Shown here: piece by piece, positions 1 through 11,499 of the stretch
Layout: each line of letters opens with the position of its first letter
Position numbering within the stretch: the stretch's first letter is position 1
Origin: Gigaspora rosea
Taxonomy: Eukaryota > Glomeromycota > Glomeromycetes > Diversisporales > Gigasporaceae
Reading direction: 5' to 3'
NCBI GenBank assembly: GCA_003550325.1
Contig: QKWP01000030.1
Coordinates: 292,230-356,229 of the forward strand
Length of the DNA stretch: 64,000 nt
Translations under genes and position numbers: made by a program
Notes under the pieces: model-generated
The model's input: only the letters and a program-made list of their open reading frames with translations
What the model was told of the DNA's origin: nothing
Database searches by the model: none

Positions 1-491
1 GGATGATTTACTATAGATGAAACTCAAAAGATAAGTATTTGACTACTAGAGCCACTACTTCTACTATTATAGTTTCGAAGTGTTAAACTCAACTGAGTTG
101 TTTTTTATTTCAAGGCGATAGCAATATCATTTTTATACTTTCTACGTATACAGGTTTATAGCTCAACTAATTGTTCGAAATGACAGATCTGACAGATCTA
201 ATCGATCTGATATATGTGTCAGATCTGACAGATCTGATCGATTTGTCAGATATGACTGAAAAACATATAAATAAAGTAATGTTTAATCAGGGCTTTGGGT
301 AAAACATATTATTAGATAAAGAAAAGAAAAGTAATAAAATATCTATTTGAATAATACTAATAAATAAAATTTTGGGTTAAAAATAAAAAACTACTAGGAT
401 AGGAGCTTCACAACGTGCCAAACAACACAATAACATGTCGTATATTAATTTAAACAAATAAATTCAATTTCAATAAAGATAAACAATAGTA
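1..491. other. AT-rich non-genic DNA at window start
   Basis: No coding pattern is visible on either strand. The only structure is the GATC-rich palindromic patch at 181-250, listed separately. Confidence 0.5.
181..250. repeat. Short palindromic repeat of GACAGATCTG
   Basis: The motif GACAGATCTG and its variants (GATCGATCTG, GTCAGATCTG) recur about five times in 70 bases. Much of the patch is self-complementary, so single strands could fold into several alternative hairpins. Confidence 0.7.
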
Positions 492-1080
492 TATAAGGGA
501 GATGAAGGTATTGTGGACAGGGGGGGTATTGTGGACAGGGCGGGTATCTTATGATCTAGTGATCAGAGTTGGATGATTTTTATACCATTCGAATCGTCTC
601 AAAGAGACGAATCGGATGGTATAAAAATCATCCAATTCCGATCACTATATCACAAGATATCATTATTTATACAAAATATAAGATTTTGTATATATTTAAA
701 AATCTGCAAATTTTTACATAATATACCTTTAACGATCTTGGGATCCCGTAATTGGATTTTAACGATTTTGTGCTTGTTAGAATCGTCTCACTGAGACGGT
801 CATTTTGGTGGTAAAATCATCCAAAACGGACCAGTAGATCAAATTTTATCACGGTGTCCACAATACCCCACTTTCTTCTAAAATTTAATTTTTATATTCT
901 ATTTTGTGTACCAATTATTTATATCTAAAACAATATATGATATAAAGATTTTTTTGCAGTAATTTATTTTTTATTAAGCATAGTTCAAATAATAAAAATT
1001 GTATAAAAATCTATTTGATTTTTAAAAAGTTTTATTAGTAGAAACTTTAACATGTCCATAATACCCCCGTCTCCCTTATA
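492..1080. mobile_element. MITE with TATAAGGGAGA termini, about 590 bp
   Basis: The left end (TATAAGGGAGATGAAGG, followed by a GTATTGTGGACA duplication) and the right end, whose reverse complement starts TATAAGGGAGACGGGGG, form a TIR of about 28 bp with few mismatches. Inside is a perfect-looking hairpin at about 570-645 centred on CGTCTCAAAGAGACG, and a module (about 725-850) with GGATCC and paired GAGACG motifs that recurs elsewhere in the window (4700, 22200, 46550). No open frame of note. A TA target duplication is likely but the exact edge is ambiguous. Confidence 0.7.
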
Positions 1081-1504
1081 GTGAAGTTCTTTTCAATTTT
1101 ACTTAAAATAAAGTAAGCTAGTGTGGTGCTAAAGAGACCTTTATTTGAGTAAATTAGAAACTTATCTTCTAGTAACTATTAAAGTTAAATTGGTTAAATG
1201 TATATGCTCTACCACCTTAATAGTTAGTTTACAATTTCATAATAATAGTTACAGAGTAAACAAGTAGTTAAAAACCAAAAGTAGAAATTGATTAAAATTG
1301 TTGTAGATATAGTAATCCTTAGAATCAGACTATTAAATTTAATTTAACTTATAAACATAACAATTTTATAGTGATTTGCTAAAATTTATAAACTGTTAAT
1401 TTTAAATTCTAATTTAAAGTTGTAGAAGCCAGCAGCACTCTATTTATACTTGTATAAATAAAATTATAGCTGCATTGGAGTATTATAAAAATTATTAAAC
1501 CTGA
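1081..1504. other. AT-rich intergenic stretch, nothing recognised
   Basis: No open frame, inverted repeat or tandem repeat that I can support. Confidence 0.4.
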
Positions 1505-1845
1505 ACATTGTTTATGAACTTCGAACTGGACTCAGACTCAAACCAATAATTAAGTTCAAGTTCAGTTCAGGTTTATAAACTTTAAGTTCAGTTCAGGTGC
1601 AAGTTCAAAGATCTGCAAAATTGCAAGTTCAAGTTCAGGTTTATCGAACTTGAACTCAAACCTGATTGAACTGAACCAACATGTAGGAACACTATACGTA
1701 GTAATATACATGTAGTAATATACATGTAGTAAAATACATATAGTAATATACATTAATATACATGTAGTAATATACACATAGCAACATACATGTAATAAAA
1801 ACATATAGTAATATATATGTAGTAATATACATGTAGTAATATATA
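1505..1845. repeat. Two simple tandem tracts: AAGTTCAG and TACATGTAGTAATA
   Basis: From 1505 to about 1690 the sequence is built from AAGTTCAGGTTCAG-like octamers and their complements. From about 1690 to 1845 it changes to a 14-16-base unit TACATGTAGTAATA, about ten copies. The minus-strand open frame over this tract is only repeat translation. Confidence 0.8.
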
Positions 1846-1848
1846 GTT

Positions 1849-2038
1849 GCACTCTTCTAAGTGCATGCCCTTGGGACCATAGTAAAAAAAAAGGCAAAAT
1901 GTGCACTTAGAAGAGGTTTGCATTTAGAGGGGTTAAAATTTATAATTGTTATATTGTTTGGGACCAAAAGGAGCATGCACTTAAAGAGGTTTTTTAAATA
2001 CTATGCACTTAGGGGATGTGCACTTAGAGGGTGCGACT
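1849..2038. mobile_element. Tc1/mariner-type MITE, about 190 bp
   Basis: The left end AGTTGCACTCTTCTAAGTGC mirrors the right end, whose reverse complement begins CAGTCGCACCCTCTAAGTGC. TA dinucleotides flank both ends. Inner copies of the GCACTTAG motif repeat within the element. No coding capacity. A TA flank plus CAGTCGxACC ends is typical of Tc1/mariner MITEs. Confidence 0.65.
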
Positions 2039-2044
2039 GTATAT

Positions 2045-2325
2045 GTATTAGAGTTACTCAAATTCAAATCAAATCAAATATTGAATTAATTTGAATTTGA
2101 TCAAATCAAATTGACCATAATTTGAATTTGATTTGATTCAAATATTTGAATTTGAATTTGATTTGAATTTGAATTTTTAATAGTAATTTTCAAATCAAAT
2201 CAAATATTTGTCAAATCAAATCAAATTTGGCCATATTTGAATTTGATCAAATCAAATATAGTCAAATTTGAATTTGAATTTGATCAAATATTTGATTCAA
2301 ATATTTGAAGATCAAATCAAATTGC
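2045..2325. repeat. Self-complementary simple repeat TTTGAATTTGAT / ATCAAATTCAAA
   Basis: About 280 bases consist of the words TTGAATTTGA and TCAAATCAAA in alternating orientation, so the tract is both tandem and palindromic. Confidence 0.8.
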
Positions 2326-2352
2326 AGAACCCTAATATGTATACTCATAGTA

Positions 2353-2838
2353 CATATTGGCTAATTTGATTTTTTGGGCTTTTTTCAATAAACTGTTATA
2401 CCAAAAATTTGCTCCTAAGTGACATTGAAAAACTAACTAACGAAGCACTTATTACAACTAACAAAAGAGCTTCTTTGACGTCTAGACAAGTTAAAAAACC
2501 AAAAAAACTCAATAAAAGAGCTATACTAAGCTGTAGAAAGAAGTGCTTTACCATTTGTTGAAATATTCAGGTGTTTTAGAAGAGAAACGATGGGTTTATA
2601 ATGGGTTGACAACTTTAAAGATAAACTTGGAAGCAAATTTTTAAAAAACTGACCTTTTTAACGCATATTTGGCTTATAATTAAATATATAAACCTATGTA
2701 TTTAATTATAAATACAAGGTTAGTTAAAAGACCATTCTTATGAAAATTCATACTGTAATAAATTTTAAGTACAAAATTTCTTTGATAATCCTCAATCATG
2801 ATTGGTTGATTTTGGGGTTGAAACAATTGGCCAATATG
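2353..2838. mobile_element. CATATY-family MITE, copy 1 (inverted), 486 bp
   Basis: The ends are CATATTGGCTAATT and, at the right, the complement CATATTGGCCAATT. The interior is homologous in reverse to the elements at 7333-7829 and 57710-59941: it holds the shared stretch with the phrases TTGCTCCTAAGTGACATTG and AGCTCTTTTATTG, and ends with a conserved segment that includes AATCATGATTGG. No clear TSD beyond possibly TA inside the ends. Confidence 0.7.
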
Positions 2839-3440
2839 AATTTACACGTATATATGTGGTAATTTACACATAGTAATTTATAATTAGTATATATACTATA
2901 GTAATATACACGAAAAATTTAATTTAAATATTAGATAAAATATAATATCTTTTTTTTATATTTAACCAATATTTTATATATTTATAACTATTGATTTAAA
3001 TTTAAAAAAATTCTAATTTAAATATTAGATAAATACAAGTTAAATATTAAAATATTCATTGTTTTACTAATATTTATCTAGAAGTCAAAATACAAAATTT
3101 TGGCTAGTAATAGAAGAATACAGTTAGCATAACAATTTTTTATAGAACTATCTAGTAAAGAATTTTTAAAAAAATTTTTTTGTTCTTTGAGAACATAAAT
3201 TATAATTTTATTTTTTTAAAAAAATTTACTGTGAGTATAATAATTTTTTAAAAATAATATTTTAAAATAATATAATATTTATAAAAAAAATGTATGTCTT
3301 GTATCCAGTGATCTACATTGCATCTCACATCTCGATTTTGATTGGTTAATTGTTAAATTATAATTTTGGAGTTATTTTTTATATCTCATATAATATTAAC
3401 ACGTTAATAAAAAATACTTTTAGATAATGCGCATATATGC
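2839..3440. other. AT-rich DNA without recognisable genes
   Basis: Homopolymeric A and T runs dominate. A GTTCTTTGAGAACA palindrome at about 3182 resembles motifs near 8030-8110. Nothing else supported. Confidence 0.4.
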
Positions 3441-3445
3441 AAAAT

Positions 3446-3605
3446 TTCATGCTAAACAAGTTTACTTAGGCGCCAAACTAAGATTATCTTAATGGAATTT
3501 TAGGATATTTTTATTTTTTATTTTTTTCTTTAGTTTTTTGATAATGTCTTAAAAGTCTACTAAGATAATCTTTTTAAGTTCTCTAAGTAAACTTGTTCAG
3601 CATGA
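3446..3605. repeat. Inverted repeat related to AIR-2, about 160 bp
   Basis: AAACAAGTTTACTTAGG at the left pairs with CTAAGTAAACTTGTTCAG at the right, with an inner pair around TAAGATTATCTT. The arm sequence is that of the AIR-2 arrays (ACAAGTTTACTTAGTGC), so this is probably a solitary diverged AIR-2 unit. Confidence 0.6.
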
Positions 3606-3949
3606 GATTTTACATATAGGTGAAAAAATTTTTTATAATATCTTTAATTTTTTTTAAAATAGTTAGATTTTTAATTTTTGTTTACATTTTTTGTCTTTGT
3701 TTATATTCGATCATTACACAAAATTCAATCATCTGATTGGTACGATCAGAGGTGTGAAAAATAAGAATACCCACCCCCTGCAGGATATAAATAACCCCAT
3801 ATTTATAATAAAAATTTTAACTAATTTTCATCCTAGATAATATCACCTATGCCAGATGATAATTGTTATTGTTTACATGATCATGCTAGTTACACAACAT
3901 CAGATATATAAGTATTTTTTTTTGTATTTCACCTTCTTTCTTATACGAT

Positions 3950-4553
3950 ATCATTTAACCAACGCTGTTTTAGTTTAGGTACAGCCATGTTTAAAAAATT
4001 GCTGTTGTAGATTTCTTTGCTTTGTACACCATATTTGGAGTCACTATTGCTATATTAAAGTAAGTTTTGTTGGCTATCTTGTTTCTTTTGCTTCACGAAA
4101 CCTTGTTTAACTAATGCCACTTTTTTAAATGGTTCTTGTTGAAGTTGTAGTTCAATGTTGTTAGAGAATCTGGTGTGAAATTCGTCGATTTTGGCAGCAT
4201 GTAATTTTAGAGTTGCTATTGTCATATTGAGTAACCAGTTAGTGGATTTATCATTTTTGATACAGTGTTATCTTCTTGTAGTATTGTTATTGGAGTCTTT
4301 GTTAGCTACTTTTTTCATTCGCTTCATGAAACGTTGTTTAACTAACACTACTTTTTTTTAGGACAGCTAATGGTTAGATTTCTCTTGTTTATGTTGTTTA
4401 CTATAATTGGAGAATAGCCGGTGTTGAATTTGTCATTTTTGGCATCATGTTATTTTGGAATTGCTGTCACCATAGTTAAATGTGTAGAATCATGTCATCA
4501 TAGTTAGAGAGTTGCTAGTGTGGATTTAGTTATTTTTGGAGTCGCTATAGTTA
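3950..4553. repeat. Degenerate tandem duplication, period about 230 bp
   Basis: The words GCTTCACGAAACCTTG (about 4090) and GCTTCATGAAACGTTG (about 4322), each followed by TTTAACTAA and a CACT or CTAC stretch, mark at least two copies. Between them the phrase GTTGCTATTGTCATATTG also recurs with changes. The words look gene-like but no frame stays open; function unknown. Confidence 0.45.
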
Positions 4554-4948
4554 GGAGCTGACAGAAATCAGGTAATTTTTTAGTAGATAGGTGGGTTAGC
4601 CAATGTATCAGGTGTAATTCTGGCCGGAATTATCAAATTCCGGCCAAAATTATAAAAAATTTTTTAATTAAAATTATAAATTTATATATAAATTTAATGT
4701 TAAATAACTTTTGATCTACTGGACCAATTTAGATGATTTAACTACCAAAATGATCCTCTCAAAAAGAGGATTCTAACAATCCTAAAATCGTTAAATTCCA
4801 ATTACTAGATCGTCATATCGATATAGATTTGTATTACTATAGATATTATATAATATTTTAATATCCTAAAATTTTAAAATGATGCCTGTATGCAAATGTC
4901 CCCTTTAAACTATCTGATTGGACAATCTTGCATATATGTGCATAAACT

Positions 4949-5090
4949 CATAAAATTTAAATCAACTAACTTTATAAGGATTATGATCATCGGTAACTGT
5001 AATTATGCATGATTTTATACATAAAATTTAAATCAACTAACTCTATAAGGATTATGACATTGGTAACTGTAATTATGCATGATTTATGTT
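4949..5090. repeat. Tandem duplication of a 70-bp unit
   Basis: Two adjacent copies begin ATAAAATTTAAATCAACTAA and end with ACTGTAATTATGCATGATTT; they differ at only a few bases, so the duplication is recent relative to its surroundings. Confidence 0.8.
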
Positions 5091-5289
5091 GTAATCGATG
5101 AATTAATAATCAAAAAAAAATGCGTGAAAATTTAAATGCAAAAATCAAAAATACAGGAACGACCAGTTATTTTAATTCACACCCGATTAACACCTATGAT
5201 TTTTAAAATTCGATTTTCGTCTGTTATGCGTATTTTATGGATGTTAGATTAACTAATATGTAGATAACATTAATAACATGTGTTAGTGA

Positions 5290-6250
5290 GTCACATGCTG
5301 TGTATCACCAAAATAGTAAGGTAAACAGAATTTTTACAATATCTTACAGTAGAAATCATAATAATTTTCAACGCAAACTAACACAACCTTACAGTAATTC
5401 ATAATACAGACTCAACATTAAATATCTATTGTGTGTCGAATAGGTTTATAACAGAATTTTTTATAGTAATTCACAATAATTCTAATACATCATTAACAGA
5501 ATAGTTTTACAGTAGCTCACCAATGCAAGCCAAAAACTTCGACTAATTCAAATTTAGCCCCAAAAAATCAAAATGCAACTAATTCAACCACATTGTGGTC
5601 GGCAGAATAGCAGGCAAGTGCTTAAAAGTTTCTTATGTAACTCATTAGTAATCATGAAAATTCTATGCAAAAACAAAACTTACACAACTTTAAATTATAC
5701 AAATAATTTCAAAAAAGAATAGTTTACTGTAACTCTCGATAAAATTATGGTAATTGCAATGCAAACCAACTTTAAACATTGTATACTGCATTATCGTTCT
5801 TTTCGATTTAATTTAATTTAATCACTATATGATTGTTTTTTATGAGCTTCATGAGTTCTACAATTACAATACAAGCAATTACCTAAATTCTTATATTTTC
5901 AGAATCTATTTATTATATTTAATATAGTAAATAGGATCTGAAAAATGCAACATTATATGTAACGTAATCGTGGGACTCACTGAGCTTGCAAACTGATCAA
6001 ATTGAAAAGAGTGATAATAAGTTCTGTAGCGAATCGTTTTTCAATAGAACTAACAGTAATTTAATTGCAAATCAGCTCAACCATAGTAACACACTGAGAT
6101 AATGGGTAAGTTTTGTAACAGAATTGTTTACCTAATTCGTGATAATTCTGATGAAGCTAACTCAATTTTAAACACAGACTTGAATAGCGGGCAAGTTTTG
6201 TAAGAGAATTTTTACAAATTTATGGTAGAAATTGTGGTAATTCAAATGCA
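5290..6250. repeat. Diffuse repeats containing ACAGAATTTTTACAGTAATTC
   Basis: The words AACAGAATT, TTTACAGTAATTCA and AATTCTAATGCAA recur about six to eight times at irregular spacing (roughly 100-140 bases), together with CAAACTAACTCAA. This is a decayed minisatellite in the middle of the larger MITE. Confidence 0.5.
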
Positions 6251-6588
6251 CACCAACTAAGTCGCATTGATTAATTGAAAAAATCAGTGGTGCCATGGGC
6301 GCTATGATTTTTTCTTCTTGTACTATATAATATTATATTAATCTAGATTGATCTTATGATCTAGTAATTGGATTTTAATAGTTTTGGACTTGTTGGAATC
6401 TTCTCTTTGAGAGGATCATTTTGGTAGTTAAATCATTTAAAATGGTTTAGTAGATCAAAAGTTACATAATATCTAAGTTTTTTATTAATTAATATATAAA
6501 TTTTTTGCGCAATTTGATTGGCTAATAAGGTGTCAGGTGTGGGGGTAGTCCCTTAAGAGATAGAAATCACCTGATTTATGACAGTTCC

Positions 6589-7332
6589 ATTAGAGTATTT
6601 ACTTTTTTTTTGTTTTATAAGCAAAATTTGGATTAGGCTATTCTTTCTTTATTGTAGCCTTTGGGGTATTTTAGGTGTATATTTGTTTGTGTTGCTCGTT
6701 GTAAAATTTTGTTGAGCTGCTAAGTTGGAGCTAGGGTTAGGGTTAGGGTAAGTTAGAGTAGATTGGTTGTGGTTATATCGAATATTTAGAAAAGGGAGCG
6801 AAGCAGAGGCAATAGAAGCATAGCGACTACAGGGTGAGCGAAGCAATCCCTGTTTGTGTAGCTAAGCATAAGCAAAGCAACACAAGCTATATGAAGTGAT
6901 GTATAAGAATGTATATTTACGCGTAGCCGACAGTATAGTTTAAACCACAATAGAGAATTGTTAAAACTGTATTACTTAAATAAATAAATTCATGTGAGTA
7001 CTGAAAATGTGGTAATTTTTGTATTAATAAATAAATTAAATAAAAAAAAAGTAATACTTACGTATGTGCATTCGTATATACATCACATTCTACATTGATC
7101 TTGTCAACTATGTGATCTAATCCTGGCCTCGAACTGGCTTCCAACCCGATTTCCAATCTGAGTTCTGAAGTAGGTGATATAACCTAGGTAAAAGTTAGCA
7201 ACATTCTATAATTAAAATTTTTAAAATACAAAATAGTACATTTCCTAGTAAATAAACTAAATTGAAAATGAGAAAAATTGGTCTAAAAATCATAAGCTTG
7301 TTGAAAATTAAATTTTTTATAAGAAGGACTAT
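6589..7332. other. Non-genic DNA with a telomere-like run at 6731-6750
   Basis: CTAGGGTTAGGGTTAGGGTA at 6731-6750 is three in-register copies of the telomere hexamer. Around 6790-6900 the words AGCGAAGCA and GCTTCG recur as small inverted repeats. The minus-strand frame over this stretch is a translation of these repeats. No gene recognised. Confidence 0.5.
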
Positions 7333-7829
7333 CATATCAGCAGATCAACATATTTGGGTAAATCGACTAATCATGATCGAGGATTATCAAAAAAATTTTG
7401 CTCGAAAATTATTATAGAGCGAATTTTCACAAAAGCGGCCTTTTTAACCAGCTTTGCATTTATAATTAAGTACGTAGAACATTATGAAATTCATGTATTT
7501 AATTAAGCCAAAGTAGATTAAAAAGGACATTTTTTTGAAAAGTATCATCTGAATTTATCCTTGATAGTTACCAACCCATCTTACAATGCCCAACCCATCA
7601 TAAAACACCAGAGTATTTTAACAAACGGTAAAAGTGCTTTTTTTTACAGCTTAGCATAGCTCTTTTATTGATTTTTTTGGGGGTTTTAACTTGTCTAAAT
7701 GTCAAAGAAGCCCTTTTGTTAGTTGTAACAAGTGCTTCATTTGTTAGTTTTTCAATGTCACTTAGGAGCAAATTTTTGTATAACAGTTTATTGAAAAAAG
7801 GCCCAATTATGCCGATTAAGCAACCTGAA
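7333..7829. mobile_element. CATATY-family MITE, copy 2, about 500 bp
   Basis: Starts CATATCAGCAGATCAACATA and has a decayed right end near 7800-7829 (TTATGCCGATTAAGC). The interior is clearly homologous to 57710-57949 plus 59694-59941 and, inverted, to 2353-2838. The short open frame inside it is a by-product. Confidence 0.65.
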
Positions 7830-8448
7830 TTTCTAACTCAGGTATATTAGTCTTATAGTAATTGTTGTAAAAAATCTATTATTGTGTTTACAATAATAAA
7901 TATACATACAATTTGCTGATTATATTCATGTAATACTGGTAATAATCACTAGTAGCAATAAATAGCAAACTCTTTAATTTTATATACATTTTATAAAAAC
8001 AAAATTATAAATTTTATGTTCTTAGTTTGTTCTCAAAAGAGAACATTATTTTTAAATACAGTGTTCACAAATTTTTTTGAATGTTCTTAAGAACATTGAG
8101 AACATTAAATATTTTTGGGACTATCCAACTAATCTTATATATAATCTAAATAATTTTATACATCGCAAATTTTATATAAACATTAAGCACATTTATATAT
8201 GTTTTTAAATAAAATTACCGATTGATTTCAATTTATTAAAAATCATTATTTCTAAACAATACCTCATTTCTATAACATTTCATAAAATACCATAATCTAG
8301 GTTGTTTATCTTTTAATTTTTCATCTTTTCTTGGTAAAAGTAGTAAAGGTTACAGCAATGTCATTAGTTCAAATTTATTATTATTTGCTAAAAATAAAAT
8401 AATCATATTCTGATATAAAAAAACATCAAATGAAATTTAATTCAACAT
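7830..8448. other. AT-rich spacer with GTTCTC/GAACA palindromes
   Basis: Between 8020 and 8110 the motif GTTCTCAAAAGAGAAC and TGTTCTTAAGAACA appear close together. No gene recognised. Confidence 0.4.
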
Positions 8449-9011
8449 TTAAAAATCTAAAAATATTACCTTTTCTTTCAAATACAACATCCCATTCTTC
8501 AAGAAAATTTCTATTTTCTTTTCTTTCTTTTCTTTATTATCAATTTTACAAAATTCCTTTTCATAATCTTTTTCACTCTTTAACAACTTAATAACTCCTT
8601 TCCACAACCACTTCTCACCTAAAAATGGATTCCCATTAGGACCATCTATTAATCTTGTAGTCAATTGCCAGAACTTAAAATCTATTCTATATGCACATGC
8701 CATTAATCCCACCATTAATAAATATTTTATTTTTTCCCTCCTTGTTTAAATATTGAATAATTATCTAAAAAGACAAATCTATCAATTAAGTATACTATTG
8801 GTTCTTTACCTTCATATGGAATATACTGTGGTGGAAATAGTAATAAGTGTAATTGATGTGAAATTAAAGGTTGTAGATGTTTAAATGAATCATTTGATGG
8901 TATAGTCAATAGGTATAAATGGGTATATCCAAATAATACTAATATTTTATTTTCACTGTTTTTTACTAATAGATCTCGGAGTACTATTGCAATATTTTTA
9001 TGGAAGTTAAA
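8449..9011 (-). pseudogene. Unidentified protein exon, split by one frameshift
   Basis: On the minus strand an open frame starts after a splice-acceptor-like TATAG at about 9012 and reads through residues such as AIVLRDLLVKNSENKILVLF and GYTHLYLLTIPSND down to a lysine-coding A run at 8728-8735. There the frame stops, and the next frame continues directly as KIKYLLMVGLMACAYRIDF to the stop at 8449. The two halves together look like one conserved protein of about 185 residues rich in L, Y and K; the break is a single-base change in an A run, either real or a sequencing error. No ATG is seen at the 5' side, so upstream exons are missing or spliced. I do not recognise the family. It lies about 130 bases downstream of the DUF1365 relic on the same strand, so it could be a separate neighbour or unrelated. 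Confidence 0.5.
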
Positions 9012-9144
9012 CTATAAATTGATAATATTTACATTAGTTTGTTTTTTCTTAAAAAATACAAGTTTTACATTAACATAAGAATTAATAATAATAAAAATAT
9101 AACAATTTCTTTAAGTCTTAAATCCAAACAAACATCATTCTGCA

Positions 9145-10627
9145 CTATAAATCTTGATAAACACTTTCAGTTGGCCAAAGTGAATGCAACATTTTATCAA
9201 ATTCTTGTTTCGATTTAATATCTTCAGAATCCTCATAATCTAAAATTTTTTTCCAATACCAACTTCTTATAATTGCAGTTTTAGATTCATAAGAGTTTAT
9301 TATCTCTATGTATCGAATTATCATATTTGTCTTTTAAGTCATTTTCAATGATACTAGAATAATTAAAAAGTAAGTCAATCAATGTTGGTAAATCAACACA
9401 ATCCCATGCTTTCTCAAAATATCTGATAAGTAAGGCACGATATATATTTTGATTAATTAAAAGATTAGTAAAAAAGAATAATTATATAATAAACTCTTTA
9501 TGTGCTTAATATTTTGAAGAGCATATTCATTATAGATATAGTTGTCGGAATATATTTGAATTGGAAGTATGTTCGGATTTGGAAGATGTATAAATGATAT
9601 GAATTATTGAAGTATGCTTGGGACAAGATAAAATAGATATTTTGTAATTATCTCTTGCGCATATCTATTTATTAAAAACAATATATAAAAGTCAATAATA
9701 AATATTTTAATAAACATTTTAAGGTAAAACAATTAATTACCAGTAGAAATAATTTTTAAATACTTAACGAACCAATGAAATTTGGATCTAGTTTCATCAA
9801 TTGGAATAGGTCTATAATATATTTCTAAATTTTATAATAATGCAATTTATATGCCTCTTTAAGAATACGTAGCATAGTTAAGAAAATCTCTAATGGATAT
9901 GTCATTATTGCATAAATTACACTAAGCAGGTTTAAAGAATATGAATGTACAGATGCTGTCGCAACCAATTTTTTCTAGATCGTTGTATCGGTGTATTATT
10001 CTTATAAGTAACATTTTCACTAGAAGCATCATCAGGATGAGAAGGATCTGTATACATAAAGTCTCATATCAAGATACCCTGATTTAGGATCTTTACAGGA
10101 AATGCGCGATTTATAGTAAAACTCATAACAAACCTATAAAAATATCGTACAAATTAGTTCAGATATATTTACTGAATTAAAGAGTAAACTATTTAAATTA
10201 TTTACTAACAAATATACATACCCAAGTCTGGTTAATTTATCAGCTTCGCTATCATGATCCAAAATATATAAATGTTTTTCACAAAAAGTATTATTAACTT
10301 CCAAAACAATGACTTTTAAACATCAGTATTATCGTAGTATCAATAATAAAAGCTAACAGGATTAAATGCATAACCAAAAAATCTTGCCATTGTGACTAAT
10401 TCAACTCAACATAGATTTTCTGTTGCCATATTCTTTATATAAATAATTCAAATAATATTTACTCATGAGATAATAATATATACATTAAAATTTTTAAAGT
10501 GATGAATGATATCTACATGTTTTTTGATATGCAAGAATAGCTTTTCTTTTATTGTCCTGGTCTTTTTTGCCGTACCTTCGGTAAGATCATGTTCATTAAC
10601 ACAATCAAGATAGTCTTCATCATTCAT
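9145..10627 (-). pseudogene. Degraded DUF1365-family gene
   Basis: Read on the minus strand, a 48-codon first exon (10627-10484, starting MNDEDYLDCVNEHDL) ends at a GTATAT donor. The next segment contains the family signature FGYAFNPVSFYY (about 10344-10379) and VIVLEVNNTFCEKHLYIL (about 10265-10312), then NRAFPVK, a YTDPSHPDD segment, and the C-terminal TYPLEIFLTMLRILKEAYKL (about 9840-9900). Further coding pieces (RPIPIDETRSKFHWF at about 9800; LIRYFEKAWDCVDLPTLIDL near 9400; IIRSWYWKKILDYEDSED near 9250) run to a TAG at 9145. In-frame stops at 10406-10408 and 10340-10342, plus at least three frameshifts, show it is dead. FNPVSFYY and EVNNTF are hallmark motifs of DUF1365 proteins, whose biochemical role is not established. 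The later pieces are assigned to the same gene by continuity, not by known motifs. Confidence 0.75.
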
Positions 10628-11238
10628 ATTAAAAATAGCCATCTATTATTGTACCCTAGTCTTTAACAAAAACAACGGTTAATTCTTTAAATAGTCAAAT
10701 ATGAACTACAAACTTAAATAAAAAATAAACAACACACATAAATCATCCTCGACCATTTTTCTCAAGTAATTCCAATAAGTAAATTTGGATACTCAAAAGC
10801 ATGTTTTTTAGGAAGAAAACTTTTACAAAAATATAATTTTTGAGTTTTTTTATTTATTTATTTTGTTAATAAATTTTTTAAAGTAGTTACGGTTAATTTA
10901 TATAATTTTTGTATAAATAAATTATAAATATCACTTCCAAAACATTTATTTTAGGAAATCGACATCGAAGTAAGTGAAAAATCATGTAAATTAAATATTT
11001 TAAAAAGAATCGTAAAGACATTTGAAACAAATGAATTAGTTGAGTAATTTCTCAGTCAACCCTTAATACATTTTTTTTTTTTATTAACTAACCACCGCAG
11101 AGGAAGTCATGTAGGCGTGCTTTATTAATAATTTACTGACTGACAACTAATACTAAATTATATTATAACAAAAGTAGACCTATCGGACTATTTACATCAT
11201 TTATTCCGGGGCCAAGTCCTTCCTACTTGCCCTAAAAT
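10628..11238. other. AT-rich spacer upstream of the DUF1365 relic
   Basis: Should contain the promoter of the relic if it was ever transcribed here, but no motif stands out. No inverted or tandem repeats supported. Confidence 0.4.
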
Positions 11239-11496
11239 CTATTTGAGGAAGTTCAGAGAGAGATACTTCGTTACACTCTCTAAACTGTTACATCCCTCGT
11301 GTAAAGCTTTCAGAACCTTTAACTCCTTACTAATTCTCATCTGGATTATAACAGGTAATATCGTTTCTGGTATCCATTTCTGTCCCCATTTGACCTGGGT
11401 ATACCAACACCAGATCTCATATAGACAGGTATTATGCAGCCATATAGCTGCTTTACATTTGGTAGGCTCTTCTAACACATTTTTCATATGTATCAA
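11239..11496 (-). CDS. Small open frame of unknown function, 85 codons, doubtful
   Basis: An ATG-started minus-strand frame encodes a Trp-rich product (AIWLHNTC, EIWCWYTQVKWGQKW) in a patch with noticeably higher GC than its surroundings (11190-11480). A frame of equal length is open on the plus strand, so coding is not proven. The composition with five to six tryptophans and no long lysine/asparagine runs is unlike random AT-rich sequence, which is the only argument for coding. It may be a fragment of a transposon or an old gene. Confidence 0.2.
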   Translation of the reverse strand: MIHMKNVLEEPTKCKAAIWLHNTCLYEIWCWYTQVKWGQKWIPETILPVIIQMRISKELKVLKALHEGCNSLESVTKYLSLNFLK

Positions 11497-11499
11497 AAG

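Larger units (their letters stand above)
4554..6588. mobile_element. Large MITE with GGAGCTGACAGAAATCAGG ends, about 2.0 kb
   Basis: The left terminus GGAGCTGACAGAAATCAGG and the reverse complement of the right terminus (GGAACTGTCATAAATCAGG) form imperfect TIRs, with TTA next to each end. Subterminal segments carry the GATC/GAGAGGAT module in opposite orientations (4715-4860 and 6340-6475), the same layout as the elements at 22059-23340 and 46411-47344. The centre (4860-6300) is an unrelated filler with its own repeats. No coding. Confidence 0.55.

Noticed and set aside
6731..6750. True chromosome end near telomere-like repeats
   Set aside because: Only three hexamers, internal to the window, and similar short runs occur at ten or more sites inside MITEs; not a telomere.
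6649..6846. 65-codon minus-strand frame
   Set aside because: Crosses the telomere-like run and GCGAAGC repeats; no homology.
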